A stretch of 64,000 nucleotides of DNA. Source: Rhynchopus euleeides. Taxonomy: Eukaryota > Euglenozoa > Diplonemea > Diplonemida > Diplonemidae. Both the position numbers and the translations under genes were made by a program. Below the pieces are notes generated by a model that made no database searches, was not told the DNA's origin, and saw only the letters and a program-made list of their open reading frames with translations. How positions within the stretch are numbered: the first letter of the stretch is position 1; each line of letters begins with the position of its first letter. Shown here piece after piece: positions 1 to 11,661 of this stretch. The DNA lies in assembly GCA_963210315.1 (NCBI GenBank), contig OY723249.1, positions 2,418,569-2,482,568 of the forward strand, read 5' to 3'.

Positions 1-2197
1 GGATGACAGCCTCTCGCTTGGGTCGGTATGTCATGCAGGACGCAAATGCGTGTTCAGTTTGAACTTTTGAGTTTGCAGCTCAACAGAAAGTAGTCCAGAA
101 CTGTTCTCCCACAGTTGGTGGAAAGGGTGGCGACATGAAAGCGAAAGGAGTACGAGTTTGCTGCACCGAGTGAACTCCGGTGGAATGCTGCCTCCGTGTG
201 TGACACACACACCCACACCCACCCTCCGCAGGATGTGTTCGAGAATGAAGAGAAGGAGGAGCTGATGGAGGAGGCGACGCGCCGCATTGCTCTGAAGAAC
301 TGCGACTGGGACCACTTGGAGGCGTCGCAGCTGTACGCCCTCATCCAGTCCTTCACCCCGAGGGGTGGGGCGCTGGTGGGTGTGAACATCTACATCTCTG
401 AGTTTGGGAAGGAGCAGCTGGAGCACGAGCGCAAGCACGGCCCCAACATCTGGGTGAAGCGGGGCGATGATGACTACGACGCAGACGCGGCTGCGGCGGA
501 GGAGGAGGAGGAGGGGCTGAAGTTTGAGCCGGAGCCGAACTCTGATGACGAGCATGTCGACTTCGAAAACGACTTCGAGGAGGACAACCCGGAAATCAAG
601 ACTGAGATTGCGGGCGACGGTGAGCGCTTCTCCGAAAACAAGTACAGGCGTTACGAGCTGCAGCGCCTTCGTTACTACTATGCCATTGCAGAGTTCGACA
701 GTGCTGAGACAGCAGCACACGTCTATCGTGAGTGCGATGGCACCGAGATCGAGCGGAGTGGGAACACGTTCGACCTCAGCTTTGTTCCTGATGACATGGT
801 ATGCGCTATGGGGTCCCGAGAACCGAGGACCGTGTTCTCCACCTCACGTCATGGGGACAATACAGATTGCCACTCCTTGCCACTCCTTGCCCCGCCTGCC
901 CTGCTCCAACCCTCATGCCCACACACCCTTCAACTGCAGATCTTCGAAGACCCTAAGGACACCTGCACACAGCTGTCTGGGAGCTACCAGGGGACAACGT
1001 TTGTCACCAACGCGCTGCAGAACTCGCGCTTCGCCATCTCGTGGGACCAGACGGACCCCAAGCGGAAGCAGGTATGCCGCCGCACCCACCCCACCCTGCC
1101 GGAACCTGCCCTCCCTGCAGGCACTGTCGCGTGTGTTCGACGTTGAAGACGACGACGACATCGGCGCATACCTTGCACCTGCAAGCGACGACGACGACAG
1201 CGAGACTGCTGGGCTCAGCCCCGAAGAAAAGCAGAAGGCCATCCGCCGGAAGTACGCATCCCTGTTCGAGAGCCTTGGCGGGCTGCCTGAGGAGAAGCCT
1301 GACGAGGGCGGCGATGCAGGCAGTGAGGACGATGCGGATGAGTCTGACGAAGACGCGCGTGGCATCCAGGCTGAGTGGAGCGACGACGACATCGACTCTG
1401 ACGACGCCGCACTTGTGGCACAGCAGCTGGGCGAGCTGGAGGAGGGTGAGGAGGACGAGGAGGACGAGGAGGCTGAGGCGGGTGTGCCTGGAGGCGTCGA
1501 GGGTGACGATGAGGGCGTCATGGGGAACCTCACCTCGACACTGCACATCGGGGCGAAGGAGGGGGCGCACGACCTGCGCAACACGCTGCGCCTCAAGCAG
1601 GAGCGTGAGAACGAGACTGCGTGGGAGAAGCGGCTCCGCCTCAAGAAGGAGGGCCGGCGTAAGGCAAAGAAGGACCGTGCGCAGCAGCGCAAGGACGGCG
1701 ATGATGAGGACGACAACGAGAGTGACGATGGCAAGGCGCGCCGCCTCCAGAAGCTCAAGGCTGTTATGGGCGACGACGGCGAGGAGCCTGAAGAGAAGCA
1801 GACGCGTGGCAAGCGCGACAAGCGGAAGGCCCATAAGGCCAAGAAGGTTGAGGCAGCAGCCAAGGAGCGGGAGCAGAAGCGTTCGCAGCGTATGCAGGCT
1901 GTTGTGTCTGATCTCAGCCTGCCGAAGGAGTCGAAGCCGGAGCCGAAGAAGGTGTCGACCGCTGCCACGAAGACTGCAAGCAGGTTCGGGAAGCTCGCTG
2001 ACACACGCTTCGCGCTGGACCCGTCTCACCCGAAGTACGCAGACAACCAGGGCCTCAAGGATGTCGACGTCGAGGTGCGCGCCACCCGGAAGCGGAAGAA
2101 GAGTGATGTGACAGCTACGTCCGCTCCCGACAGCCACGTCACCACACCTGATATCGACAGCTCCGTGGCCTTTTTCAAGAAGAAGGCGAGGAAGTAG
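1..2197 (+). CDS. ESF1: ESF1-like nucleolar pre-rRNA processing protein (5' partial)
   Basis: Exons 1-25, 232-798, 940-1071 and 1121-2197; the gene begins before the window and 599 residues are visible. ESF1 family proteins act in the nucleolus in 18S rRNA maturation. Visible hallmarks are the family core around 'NCDWDHLEASQLYAL' and 'IYISEFGKEQLEHE', long acidic D/E stretches, a Lys/Arg-rich C-terminal half, and a terminal NUC153-type motif (RFALDPSHPKYADNQG). Introns of 206, 141 and 49 nt all start GTATG and end CAG, and the joins restore the family sequence, for example an acidic DDS run joining DVFENEE. The 141-nt intron is a multiple of three and stays open, so naive translation reads through it. 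Orthology comes from remembered motifs, not a search. Confidence 0.85.
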
Positions 2198-2476
2198 ATC
2201 CTTCGCCAGCTGTATACGATGTGCCAGCCTCTGGGTTTTCGCTCGCAGGTGAGCATGTGCAGGATGCGACCATCATACGTTCCGAATCACTTTGTCACAG
2301 TAGCAGATTGTCATAGGATAGCAACGCAGTGTCTGAGTCGGATGTCGCCGGGGTTGGCTTTTTGTTCCACTTCTCTGCTGTGCCTCAGCCTTGCTTCGCC
2401 TTGCCACGTTGCCCTCCACATCCCGACGCAACACACGCCATGCAGGTGGGCTGCCCCCCCACCCCACCCCGTGCAC

Positions 2477-3618
2477 ATGGGCAAGGCATCAAAGGATAAA
2501 CGCGATGTGTACTACAGGAAGGCCAAGGAGGAAGGTTGGCGGGCTCGCAGTGCCTACAAACTCCTGCAGGTATGCCCCGTGGTGTGATTGCCTGTTGTGG
2601 TGAAAGTGTTTTTGTTGTATCATCATGGTTCATGACAGCTCAGTGTGGCCCAGTGACATAGACGAGGCACCGCGCAGCTGCCCCTTTGTCCCCCACTCAC
2701 CGGGTTTACGCCTTCCACCTCCTTCCACCTCGCTTGTTGCCCCACAGGTCAACGAGCAGTTCAATGTTCTGGGCGGCGTGACGCGTGCAGTTGACCTTTG
2801 CGCAGCACCAGGGTCCTGGTCTCAGGTGCTGTCGCGTGAGCTCGGAGGCAACGATGCCGAGGACCCGCGCATTGTCAGCGTGGACCTGCAGGAGATGGCG
2901 CCCATCCAAGGCGTGCAGATCCTCCAAGGCGACATCACTGATGCTGCCACAGCCAACGCCATCGTGGAGGCGCTTGGGGGTGAGAAGGCAGACCTGGTGG
3001 TGTCCGACGGCGCCCCCGATGTGACAGGCATGCATGACATGGACGAGTATGTCCAGCTGCAGCTTGTGCTCGCGGCTCTGAACATCACGAACTGCGTTCT
3101 CCGCCCCGGTGGCTCATTCGTGGCGAAGATCTTCCGCGGGCGCTCCACCGCACTGCTGTCGACGCAGCTGAAGTGCTTCTTTGAAAACGTCACGACAGCA
3201 AAGCCAAAGTCCAGCCGAAACCAGTCCGCAGAAGCATTCATCGTGTGCCAGAACCACAGGCTCCCTGAGGGCTACGACCCCATGCAGGTGCTTGTTAACC
3301 CGATGCACAATGCGACGTACGACAGGCTATCACACGAAGCTGTTGGCGACGCACGGGTCATCATCCCCTTCATTGCCTGTGGTGATCTCTCTGCGTATGT
3401 CGCCCCTCTGATTGGCGTAGTGCTCTCACCTGGCAGACATGAGAAGAAGCTGTGCCTTGTCTCCACTGTTGTGCGATGTCATTCCTTCACACCACCACAG
3501 GTATGACTGCGAGCGTGCGCATGACGTGGGCTCTGCTCTTGAGCCCGTTGCCCTGCCGCTGGATCCGCCTTACAAAGAGGCGGTGGAAGCGAAGCGAAAT
3601 CCGGAGGGGCGGCACTGA
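2477..3618 (+). CDS. TRM7: TRM7/FTSJ1-type tRNA 2'-O-ribose methyltransferase
   Basis: Exons 2477-2569, 2748-3394 and 3501-3618 give 285 aa, close to the family's usual length. It should methylate the ribose 2'-OH of tRNA anticodon-loop positions 32/34 using SAM in the cytosol. The N-terminus [20 protein letters not shown] is typical of the family. The SAM site is [13 protein letters not shown], and the K-D-K-E catalytic tetrad is complete (K28, D118, K158, E193). Splicing the third exon restores the family tail '[15 protein letters not shown] ... DPPYKEA'. Introns are 178 and 106 nt with GTATG donors. A CAG acceptor-like site ends at 2445, 31 nt before the ATG. Confidence 0.93.
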
Positions 3619-3961
3619 TGCGCCTTGTTCAGGTTGGCAAAAGGCGTTCTATCCCGTGGCTGGCCTCGCCCAGCAGGCCTGTGCCAACCCATGCTCTCAG
3701 CGCCCCTGAGGGCTCGCTGTCTCAGTTAGTCGAGCGACATCCCGACCCCCCCTTCTGGCCGTTGTCGATTTCATTCCGTTGGTTTCCCTGCAACCTCCAC
3801 AACACACATTGTCGCCTCTCCTCTCTCTCTTGCTTCGCATGACGACAACTTGCCGTAATTTCCTGCAGAGGTTACGCCTCAATGAGCTGTCCCAAGACCG
3901 TGCATGTTTCTCTCACATTGCACCTGATACACCACACTCTCTGCAGACCGGACACAGACAC

Positions 3962-6900
3962 ATGGAAGCTGCGGTGCTGATACTCTTGTCAGTTCTTGCC
4001 GGTGACCCGCAGTGCCCACCAGACCTGCTCTCCTGCTTGAGCCGGTTCGACGCAGGCCGCCATGCGTCTGTGCTCAGCAAGAGGTATTCGTCTCTGAACG
4101 AAGAGGAGACGGACATCCTGTGCGACCACACGAAATGGGCGCAACGGGAGCTGTGCCTGACGCAGTGCCCCCTGCGCCTGGAGGTGACGGAACCCCCGCA
4201 CCTGCGAATGTCAACGTGTGTTGCGGGGAACGCCTTCGAGCCTTACCTGCCGGGCCACAGCATCGACATGCTGCACCCTCTGAACGGGAAAGAGCTTGAG
4301 CTTGTCGCGCTGGCTGACTCGGGACGCACTGACACGGGCTGCCGGGCAGATGACTTTCAGCAGGGGAAGAACTACAGCGGCCGGGTTTTCTTCGCGAAGG
4401 ATCCCCACGGATGTCGTGCGGCGGCTGTGGCTGAGCATGCCCAGCAGGCTGGGGCCGTCAACGGGATCTTCGTGAGTTGGAACCTTAATCCAAACATGTT
4501 GTATCAAATGGGCTCTCCGCCCACAGGTTACTCCGAAATTCTCCAGGCATTCCCTGCGGTAGGGATGAGCAGGCAGGTCGGTGATGTCCTATTCGAGGCC
4601 CTGCATGCAGGCACGCAGGTCAAGGCCAGGGTGGTGTTGTCTTGTGAGTTGCCTGATCCTCAAATCGAGATGTACGACAGTTGCCCCTCCCGGGACCTTC
4701 AGGGCACAGGGATGTGCAACGATCAGGCGGATGCAAGGAATCGACTGTGCGAGCGCTGCCCCGTCGAGTTGGCCTTTGCGGAGTCCAACACCTCTGTGTG
4801 CCTCTGGGGGAATCTGATCTTGCCACGCCTCCAGCGGAACCTGCTCCAGACGAAGTGGCAACTGCCCCACGCAGCTGTGCAGGGCGAGGTGGTGCTCGCA
4901 ACGGAGCTCGAGTTCGGTGGCTGCAGTGCCTCTGATTTCTCTAGCCTCGCTGGGAAGATTGTATTGGTGAAGCGCCCCTCCGACTGTGCGGTCTACACTT
5001 CTGTCTGCAGAGCAGAGTCACAAGGCGTCGCCGCGTACGTGCTTCTCGCGATGTCTTACCACGAGTATCAAGTGCACGGCCCCTCAGAGCTCGTGTCGAT
5101 CCCCGTGCACACCATCCTGCTTGAGGAGGCAATGATGCTGCTTCAGGAAACATCCCTCCACAGGGCACATGTGGCGGGTGTCGGCTACGGCCTGGCTGCA
5201 GCTGTCCTGCGTGTCGGGGACTCCCTCCCAGTGCCTTCGCCCTACATGCCAGCGGAACCTCCCCCCGCTGCTGTGCGGAGCGAGACGGAGGTCCCGGACA
5301 AGTATGAAGTGAGTCTGTTCAGCGTCGTCTTCGTGGCCATCTCGGTGATCGAGTTGGTATCCCTGTCTATACTGCTGGTGCGCAGGCGCAGCGCTACCAG
5401 GGTCATCCTCTCTCAAGAGGAGCAATGGACTGTTCCCTTTGAGCTGGTGAGCACAGGTTTGAGCGTGGCGCTCGTGGTGGCTGTGACTTCTGCGGGGGTG
5501 GTGCTTGCGGTGATTGCTGGCAGGCAGGCATTGGATCTTGCTCAGGAAGACGGGCGGCAAACTGTCGCAGTGGCGCAGGGATTGACATATGCGACTGTCG
5601 ATGATGTATCTCAGCGGCTCCGCAACGTGGTCCTCGAACGCCTGACTCACGCTGTGGTCAGGCTTGTGCGCGAAACAGAGAGCCATCTGGCAGCGACGCG
5701 GTCGCTGTATCTGACCTACGACGGTACGTGGGAATCATTCAACGCGCTGTACCCACGTCTAGTTGACATGTCTCACCTCGCGCCTTTCTTGAAATACAAC
5801 GAATGGGGCTACGTCGTGCCAGAGTACTTGCCCCTCGTGTACACGACACAGGGCTTCTTCGCTCACAGGGACCTGAAGACAGATGATCGGCCAGAGTCAG
5901 AGCGGTACGATGGAATTCCCGGAAGTGTGGCGACGACGAACGCCGGGTGGCCCTACGGGATCAGCGAGTATTACTATGATTCATCGCAGCAGAACGAGTA
6001 CTTCCTGACGTACTACGGCTACAACGCGACGCAAATGATTGGAGGTAACTCAGGGGACCCGATTGCCTTCGTGCAAGGCATGCTGTCGGGGACACACCGT
6101 TGGCATGTATCGAAGTCGTCATTCCCGCAAATTGATGTTGTCGTGCCACAGCCCGTTAGCCTGTTCACGCCGCTCTACAACAAAGCTGGACAGTTCATGG
6201 GTGCTCTTGAGATGCGGCGTGACTTCGATTCGTTTGCTCATATTGTCGAGGAGGCTCTTGTGGGCCATGGAGAATATGACAGCATTGATCACTGACCCGG
6301 AAGACGGTGCAATATTCGGGACGAACGTATACTACAACACAGCACAGGACAATGCTCTCCACACGGGGTTGGTGTGGAAGAACGGCCTATGGTATTACAT
6401 GACCGGCATCTTCACAATGGATCAATTCCCAGTGATTCAGGTCAAGGCACTCGCAAACTACCTCCGCTATTGCCCCTCCGGGATGACTGCCCACAGTGGG
6501 ATGATGGAGCAGCGCAGTGAGTGGTCAAGCCAGGACAATCTGATGCTCGCAAAGATCACTGCGCTTGACGGCGTCGCTGTCGACGTGGGAGAGGACTACT
6601 GGGATGTGGAGATGCGTGGCGGCGGGTGTGGTCAGTGTGTCTTGTACGATACGCAGCTGCAGAAGGATGTGCTGACGTTCGATGGAAACACCACGTTGTT
6701 TATCTATACAAACCTTACAACGCGCACACCGCATGTGGCAAGGACACGCACCAGTGGTACTGGGGAGCGCTGGGCCAGCAGCCGAGCAGAGTTTGCAGAG
6801 ACGTTTCGATTTAGCGATGGGACGGAGTGTGTATCACATACAGACCATACAGTGTACGGCTCGCCTGCGTACTGCATGCAGCGGAACCCCTTCCCGATAT

Positions 6901-8761
6901 CCGCCCACTATACTATCAGCATGCGTGTGCGTCCGGACGTGGCGTACATCGGTGGTCCCGAACATGGGACACCCCGACTGTTCTCCGATGCCATCACCGG
7001 GAAGTCGAATCTGGCACTCTTCGCAAACGGTGAACTGCACATCAATACTCACAGGTACGGGTGCCGCACACCGTCTGTGCCTAGCGGTATCCCTGCAAGG
7101 GTGTGGACAACAGTCGGGCTGCAGATGACAGAGAGATGGTGTGCCCTGTATATTAACGGCACGCTGGCGGCTTCCGGAAACACAACCAACTATGCACCTG
7201 TCACCCGCGGGTTGCCGTACTACGTCGGTCGTGGGTTCACAGGGCGCCTGGACAGTCTGATGATGTTCGACCTTGTGCTGACCGCTGCAGAGATGCAGTC
7301 ATTGCACCAACACGACCGCCTGGTGCGGGAGGTTCCGCACCGATTCTGGTACGTCGAGACGGCCCCACTCAACCTCACAGGCCCGTACCGGCGGGGTGCG
7401 GAGTGGGCAGTCATGTCGATGATCCCACGCGACGACATCATGCGGACTGTCGACGAGGAGAGTATCTCTGCGAAAGCAGAACTTGCACGACGCGAGGAGC
7501 GGGCGGACCGACGTCTGTTTCAGAAGAGCATCCATGGCACCATGGTGGTGATTGTCCTGGTCCTGACATCGATCTTGATCCTGGTCGTGTTCAACTCGGT
7601 GTTGATCCAGCCTCTGACATACACCGCGAAGGTAATGGATGACGTCGCGTGCATGCGTGTGGAGGCCGTCGATTTCACCAAATCATTCATCTCAGAGGTG
7701 CGTGCCCTCCATATCGCGATGGGTGTGATGCTGAGCAACCTGCGCCTGTACAAGAGCTTCATGCCGCAAACCCTTCAACTCGACGCATCTTCAGAGGAGG
7801 AGGAGACTAATGATAATGAAGAGTGTAGCCAGGGGTCACTCGACCATATGGAGTCACACAGCTCGTCACACACCTCCATCGCCGCTGTGTCGAGGCGGAT
7901 GCTGGACAGCCTGGCACGGCAACTGTCCCTTCAAAGGAAGCGATTCACGTTCACAGTCATCAACGTCAAAGGGTGGCATGCGTGTATCGAGCCCCTGTTG
8001 GACAAGGATGTCATCGCTCTGCATGCATCTGCACTGGACATCGTCGTTGCTGCATCCCGCCCGCTGCACGGTATCGCTGAGGTGTTCAGCGGCGACAAGT
8101 TTGCCTGCAGCTTCAACGCTGCGAAGAACGTCGGCAGCCACCGGCTTGCGGGGTGCACCTTGGCGCTATCTGCAGAAAATAATTTCGCAAAGGAGCTCAG
8201 ACTGAGTGTGAGTGTTTCTGTTGTGACCGGCGAAGGCCGTGTCGGAAACATAGGCACACCCTCCATGCGACGCTTCTCCTTCATGACCCCTGTGCTGACG
8301 TGGGCCTTCGCTTTGGAACGGTACGCCTGCTCCATGGGCTTGCGCATTGTCGTCGACCCTCAGGTGAGATCGGATTCCTACCACCAGTTCTCGCTGCGAG
8401 CTATCGATGAGATTATTTTCAGGAAGTGTAGCGCAAGCAGCATCCGCGTGTGGGAGCTGTTGGAGAAGAAGGCGGCGTGGGCCGGCCCGGGTGGGGAGTG
8501 GATGTACGAGCTCAGTTCGAGCCTCCAGAGCGACGTGTGCAACGATTGGAATACGGCAATCCATTCCTTATTCGTGAGTGACAACCCCGTATGTGATGCA
8601 ATCCCCTTTGTGCACCACGCACCCCCGCCACCACGCAGGTTCCTGAAACGGCAAAGCTGATCATGGGGGCAAAGTACGCACTCCCTGCTAAGTTGTTCGA
8701 CCGCCTGATTCACGCATGCGAGACACGGTCGTTTGTTCCAATAGAAATACTCTTCCATTAG
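3962..8761 (+). CDS. Large receptor-like membrane protein with PA-like, Cache-like and LamG-like regions and a degenerate class III cyclase domain (frame break)
   Basis: Exons 3962-8588 and 8639-8761 encode about 1,580 residues, but the reading frame shifts by +1 near 6255-6295. Order: signal peptide (1-16); two cysteine-containing regions resembling protease-associated domains (~85-230 and ~290-430); TM ~447-470; TM ~497-520; an extracellular Cache-like sensor (~525-900); a Cys-containing LamG/concanavalin-like region (~960-1110); TM ~1190-1212; an acidic linker; and a cytosolic class III nucleotide cyclase fold (~1325-1490) with 'SGDKFACSF' and 'VTGEGRVGNIGTPSMRRFS'. Asn replaces the first metal-binding Asp (VINVKGW), and the usual N and R of the VN-A-RL motif read T and A, so cyclase activity is doubtful. 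The 50-nt last intron uses GTATGT; a GTGAGT 13 nt earlier is also in phase. ATG 3962 was chosen because it opens the signal peptide and follows a CAG ending at 3946. Domain names are inferred from pattern. Confidence 0.72.
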
Positions 8762-9501
8762 AGCCCACACCCACATCGGGGCAGCAGACTATAGGGCGCG
8801 CCTTCCTCAGTCTGTTTGGTTCAGTTCGAATGTTGTGTCGGAAGCGTTCAACGCATCAGCAGAGGCCAGAGCGGGTCAGAATCATGTGCTCCGCCCAATG
8901 TGGGATGTTCCTCGTAGGCTTCATCGCCAACCTGCCACCAAGTGCAGCGCAGGGATAGGCTCTGTCGGTGTTGGCTCACTCGTGTTTGTCTTGCTTCGGG
9001 GTGAAGGTGTCAGGGATTTCACAGTTTCGGCAGCTGCGCCAGTTCTGTTGCCGGGTTGGCTCCATTCATATGTCGCGGTTCCTGCTCTCCCGTGCAAGGA
9101 ACCCTGTTGATCGAGCCAGAGTCCGAAGTGTCGTCGACCTATCGGACGACGATCCCGTGGCGTCAGCAGCTCAGGATGCTCCTCTCCTGAGGTTGGTACC
9201 AAAGGAAGTCTGACAGCGCATCCCCAGCCCCGCCTCCCATTCGGTTTTTTTCGCACACTCGTGTGAGCAGAAAGTCACAGCAAGCAACCTTCATCAGACT
9301 CAGGTGGGATTGTCATTACATTGGGGTTGTGTGTAGAAGCGTCGAAGTGTCCGTTTGAAGGGCCTTTTTGTGTTTCATTTCGGACCAGCCCCACGGATCG
9401 CCACACCACCACACCACCCCCTTGCCAGGGCGGTCCTCCACGGGGCCGCACACACATAAATCCGTTCATCAGGTTGGTGTTAGTCTTTCAAGCATTTGAC
9501 G
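8762..9501. other. Intergenic, no gene seen
   Basis: 740 nt between the receptor and the first lectin gene. Only short overlapping ORFs without recognisable motifs are present. The 3' part is pyrimidine- and CA-rich and ends in a CAG at 9470-9472, a candidate splice acceptor for the next gene. Confidence 0.6.
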
Positions 9502-10953
9502 ATGCTGTGCGCGGCAATTGCCGCTGCACTTTCAACCTCTGCTCTTGGGTTCAAGTCAGTCTGCCCGGACAAGACCTGGGAGGAGCTTGGCTCGCCAAAC
9601 ACGAAGTGCCTCAAGGTGCACAGGCCTTCGGAGGCTGTGTCATGGTTCGCTGCTGAGGCGCACTGCAATTCCCTTGGGGGGAACCTGGTGACTGTCACCG
9701 ATACAGCAACATCCACCGCGTTGCGCCGTCTGGCGGGCGGCACGGACCCGTGGATCGGCGGCATCCACGAAGGGGACCAGTGGGATTGGGCTGACGGCAC
9801 AGCCCTTGAGACGGCCTCCGTTGGGCTGCTCCTGGGACAGAGCAAGTTTTCCCCTCGCACCTGCCTCACCCTGAAGGGGTCGGACCTGTGTGGCTCGCAG
9901 GTTTCGTCTTACGTCTGTCAAGTGCCTGTCTGCCTCAAGCGCTTCAACGAAGCGCTCCTCGTCATCGACGTAAACTTTCCAAAGCAAGGCAGCGTGTCCT
10001 TGGGGATCTCCCCGACCGGTGTGTTCAGCGTCTCGGGAAAGGACATCGCCGTTGGGACTTGGGAAACCCCTAATCGGTATTCCGTCGCCTCGCCAGCCGT
10101 CAAAGAGCTGCTGCTGTGCGAAGGCGGTTGGTTGGCGTTGTTCAGCCATGCGGGTGGCAGTGCCACGGTGTATACGAGCTGCAGAGGTGCCACGTTGAAG
10201 CCTGCGAAATTCCAGACCGGGCCGAAGTGCACCGATGCTGATAGACTCCTGGAGAGGCTAACACCGGCCCCCCACCCGGTGCCGCTCACGCTGACGCCCG
10301 TGTCGCCTGCCCCTGAACCTGCCCCGATAGTGGGCCGTGCGGAGAGTGCTCCACCCTCGTCAGTGCCGGTGTGGGTGTGGCCTCTGGCGTTCATTGCTGT
10401 CGCGGGCGTGTCAGCGTTGGGGGCAGTGGGCGCGCTGTCGCGCAAGCAGCGCCGTGCCAAGGCGATGCGCGCAGCATCAGCGAAGGACCTGTCGGGATCC
10501 GACGACGAGGAGCTGAAGGTGCAGAGTGGCAGTAGCGACACGGGGCTGGAGACTCAGAAGAAGGAGAAGCCGGACCATCCGAAGTGCCCGCGGCACTCAC
10601 GGACAACAGACACGTGCGATACATGCCAGAACTTTGACCACGACGCAGGCAGGAAGCGCCTCAAGGCGGTGCATGAGCAGCTTGCACGGGACTTCTCTCT
10701 TCCACTGGTGATCCACGATTCGCGGTGCGAGCACATCGGAGCTGACCACGTGCACATCTTCTCTGTGGAGAACGACTTCGACCCTTCGACCCTCGGGGCA
10801 CTCAGCACTGTTTACTCTCGCGCGAAGCCGCGCCTGCCGCGCAGCACACGCATCCACATCAGAAAGCTGAGTGGGGACGGGCAGAATGATGCTGATACTG
10901 ATGCAGAGGTGTTCGGCACAGATCCCTGGTACGATGGGCCAACGTACTACTAG
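9502..10953 (+). CDS. C-type-lectin-like type I membrane protein, copy 1
   Basis: Single exon, 483 aa. A signal peptide (1-18) precedes a C-type-lectin-like domain (~20-135) with the WFAAEAHC...GGNL, WIGG, W-W-DG and CL...YVCQ pattern; I see no EPN or WND sugar/calcium motifs. A second Cys-containing ectodomain region follows (~140-250), then a Pro-rich stalk, a TM at ~290-315, and a basic/acidic cytosolic tail containing KCPRHSRTTDTCDTC (CxxH-x6-CxxC, a possible metal site). An in-frame TTG lies two codons upstream; the first ATG is 9502. It is probably a surface adhesion or recognition protein. The paralogue starts at 12109, and the last ~165 nt of the shared tail are identical to it. Confidence 0.82.
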   Translation: MLCAAIAAALSTSALGFKSVCPDKTWEELGSPNTKCLKVHRPSEAVSWFAAEAHCNSLGGNLVTVTDTATSTALRRLAGGTDPWIGGIHEGDQWDWADGTALETASVGLLLGQSKFSPRTCLTLKGSDLCGSQVSSYVCQVPVCLKRFNEALLVIDVNFPKQGSVSLGISPTGVFSVSGKDIAVGTWETPNRYSVASPAVKELLLCEGGWLALFSHAGGSATVYTSCRGATLKPAKFQTGPKCTDADRLLERLTPAPHPVPLTLTPVSPAPEPAPIVGRAESAPPSSVPVWVWPLAFIAVAGVSALGAVGALSRKQRRAKAMRAASAKDLSGSDDEELKVQSGSSDTGLETQKKEKPDHPKCPRHSRTTDTCDTCQNFDHDAGRKRLKAVHEQLARDFSLPLVIHDSRCEHIGADHVHIFSVENDFDPSTLGALSTVYSRAKPRLPRSTRIHIRKLSGDGQNDADTDAEVFGTDPWYDGPTYY

Positions 10954-11360
10954 GGGGGTCTCTTAGCTTCATACATTTTTCCCTGCATGGCTGCATAATA
11001 GCATGCGACTTGCTGTTGCGATGTCAATGTGCTCTGATGTATTCAGCGCGCTCCGCTGCCTTGCAGCTCGGTGTGTTCGGACTCCGGCTTCGTTCTGACA
11101 GTCATGACGTAAACCCACCTCTCTCCCCCGTTCCTCAACGTGATACCGTAACCGAGGTAATTTAAGGAACGATAAATGTCCCTTAATTTTGGCCGTTCCT
11201 TAAATTTATCGTTCCTTACTTTATCGTACAAGGGATATAAATTTGCGTGTTGCAGCCCTGGGCAAAGATGGGGAGGGATGGGCATCCTGCGTCCCCATTC
11301 ATGGTCTCTCTCGTATCCGTGCCCAGGCAGGGAACCTGGGGCATAGCTCTCAGTGACTCG

Positions 11361-11469
11361 GGGGGTCTTCGCTGGTCGTTATGCTTCGTTATTCTTCGTC
11401 AGTTTTCACCTAGCTTCCTTTGGAAATGCACCAAAATGCACTGACGATCACCCCGTAGCGAAGACTCCC
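11361..11469. mobile_element. Short TIR repeat, GGGGTCTTCGCT family, copy 1
   Basis: About 109 bp bounded by GGGGGTCTTCGCTGG and TAGCGAAGACTCCC. Related copies lie at 26121-26248, 38601-38674 (half) and 53326-53432. The interior differs between copies but the ends are conserved, as in a small MITE family. Confidence 0.65.
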
Positions 11470-11472
11470 TCG

Positions 11473-11661
11473 GTCAAATTGACTGACTGACTCTGATTGA
11501 CTCTGACCGAAAAGTTGTCTGGGGGCTATTGTACTGACTGACTCCGACTGACTCTGACCCACAGACAACTTCTGGGTCAGAGTCAGTCGGAGTCAGTCAG
11601 TACAATAGCCCCCAGACAACTTTTCGGTCAGTGTCAATCAGAGTCAGTCAGTCAATTTGAC
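11473..11661. repeat. Long hairpin: 89-nt arms, 11-nt loop
   Basis: 11473-11561 is almost perfectly complementary to 11573-11661. The arms consist of repeats of GACTGACTC and GACTCTGAC. It lies at the centre of the TA-flanked element and would fold as RNA or extrude as a cruciform. Confidence 0.85.
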
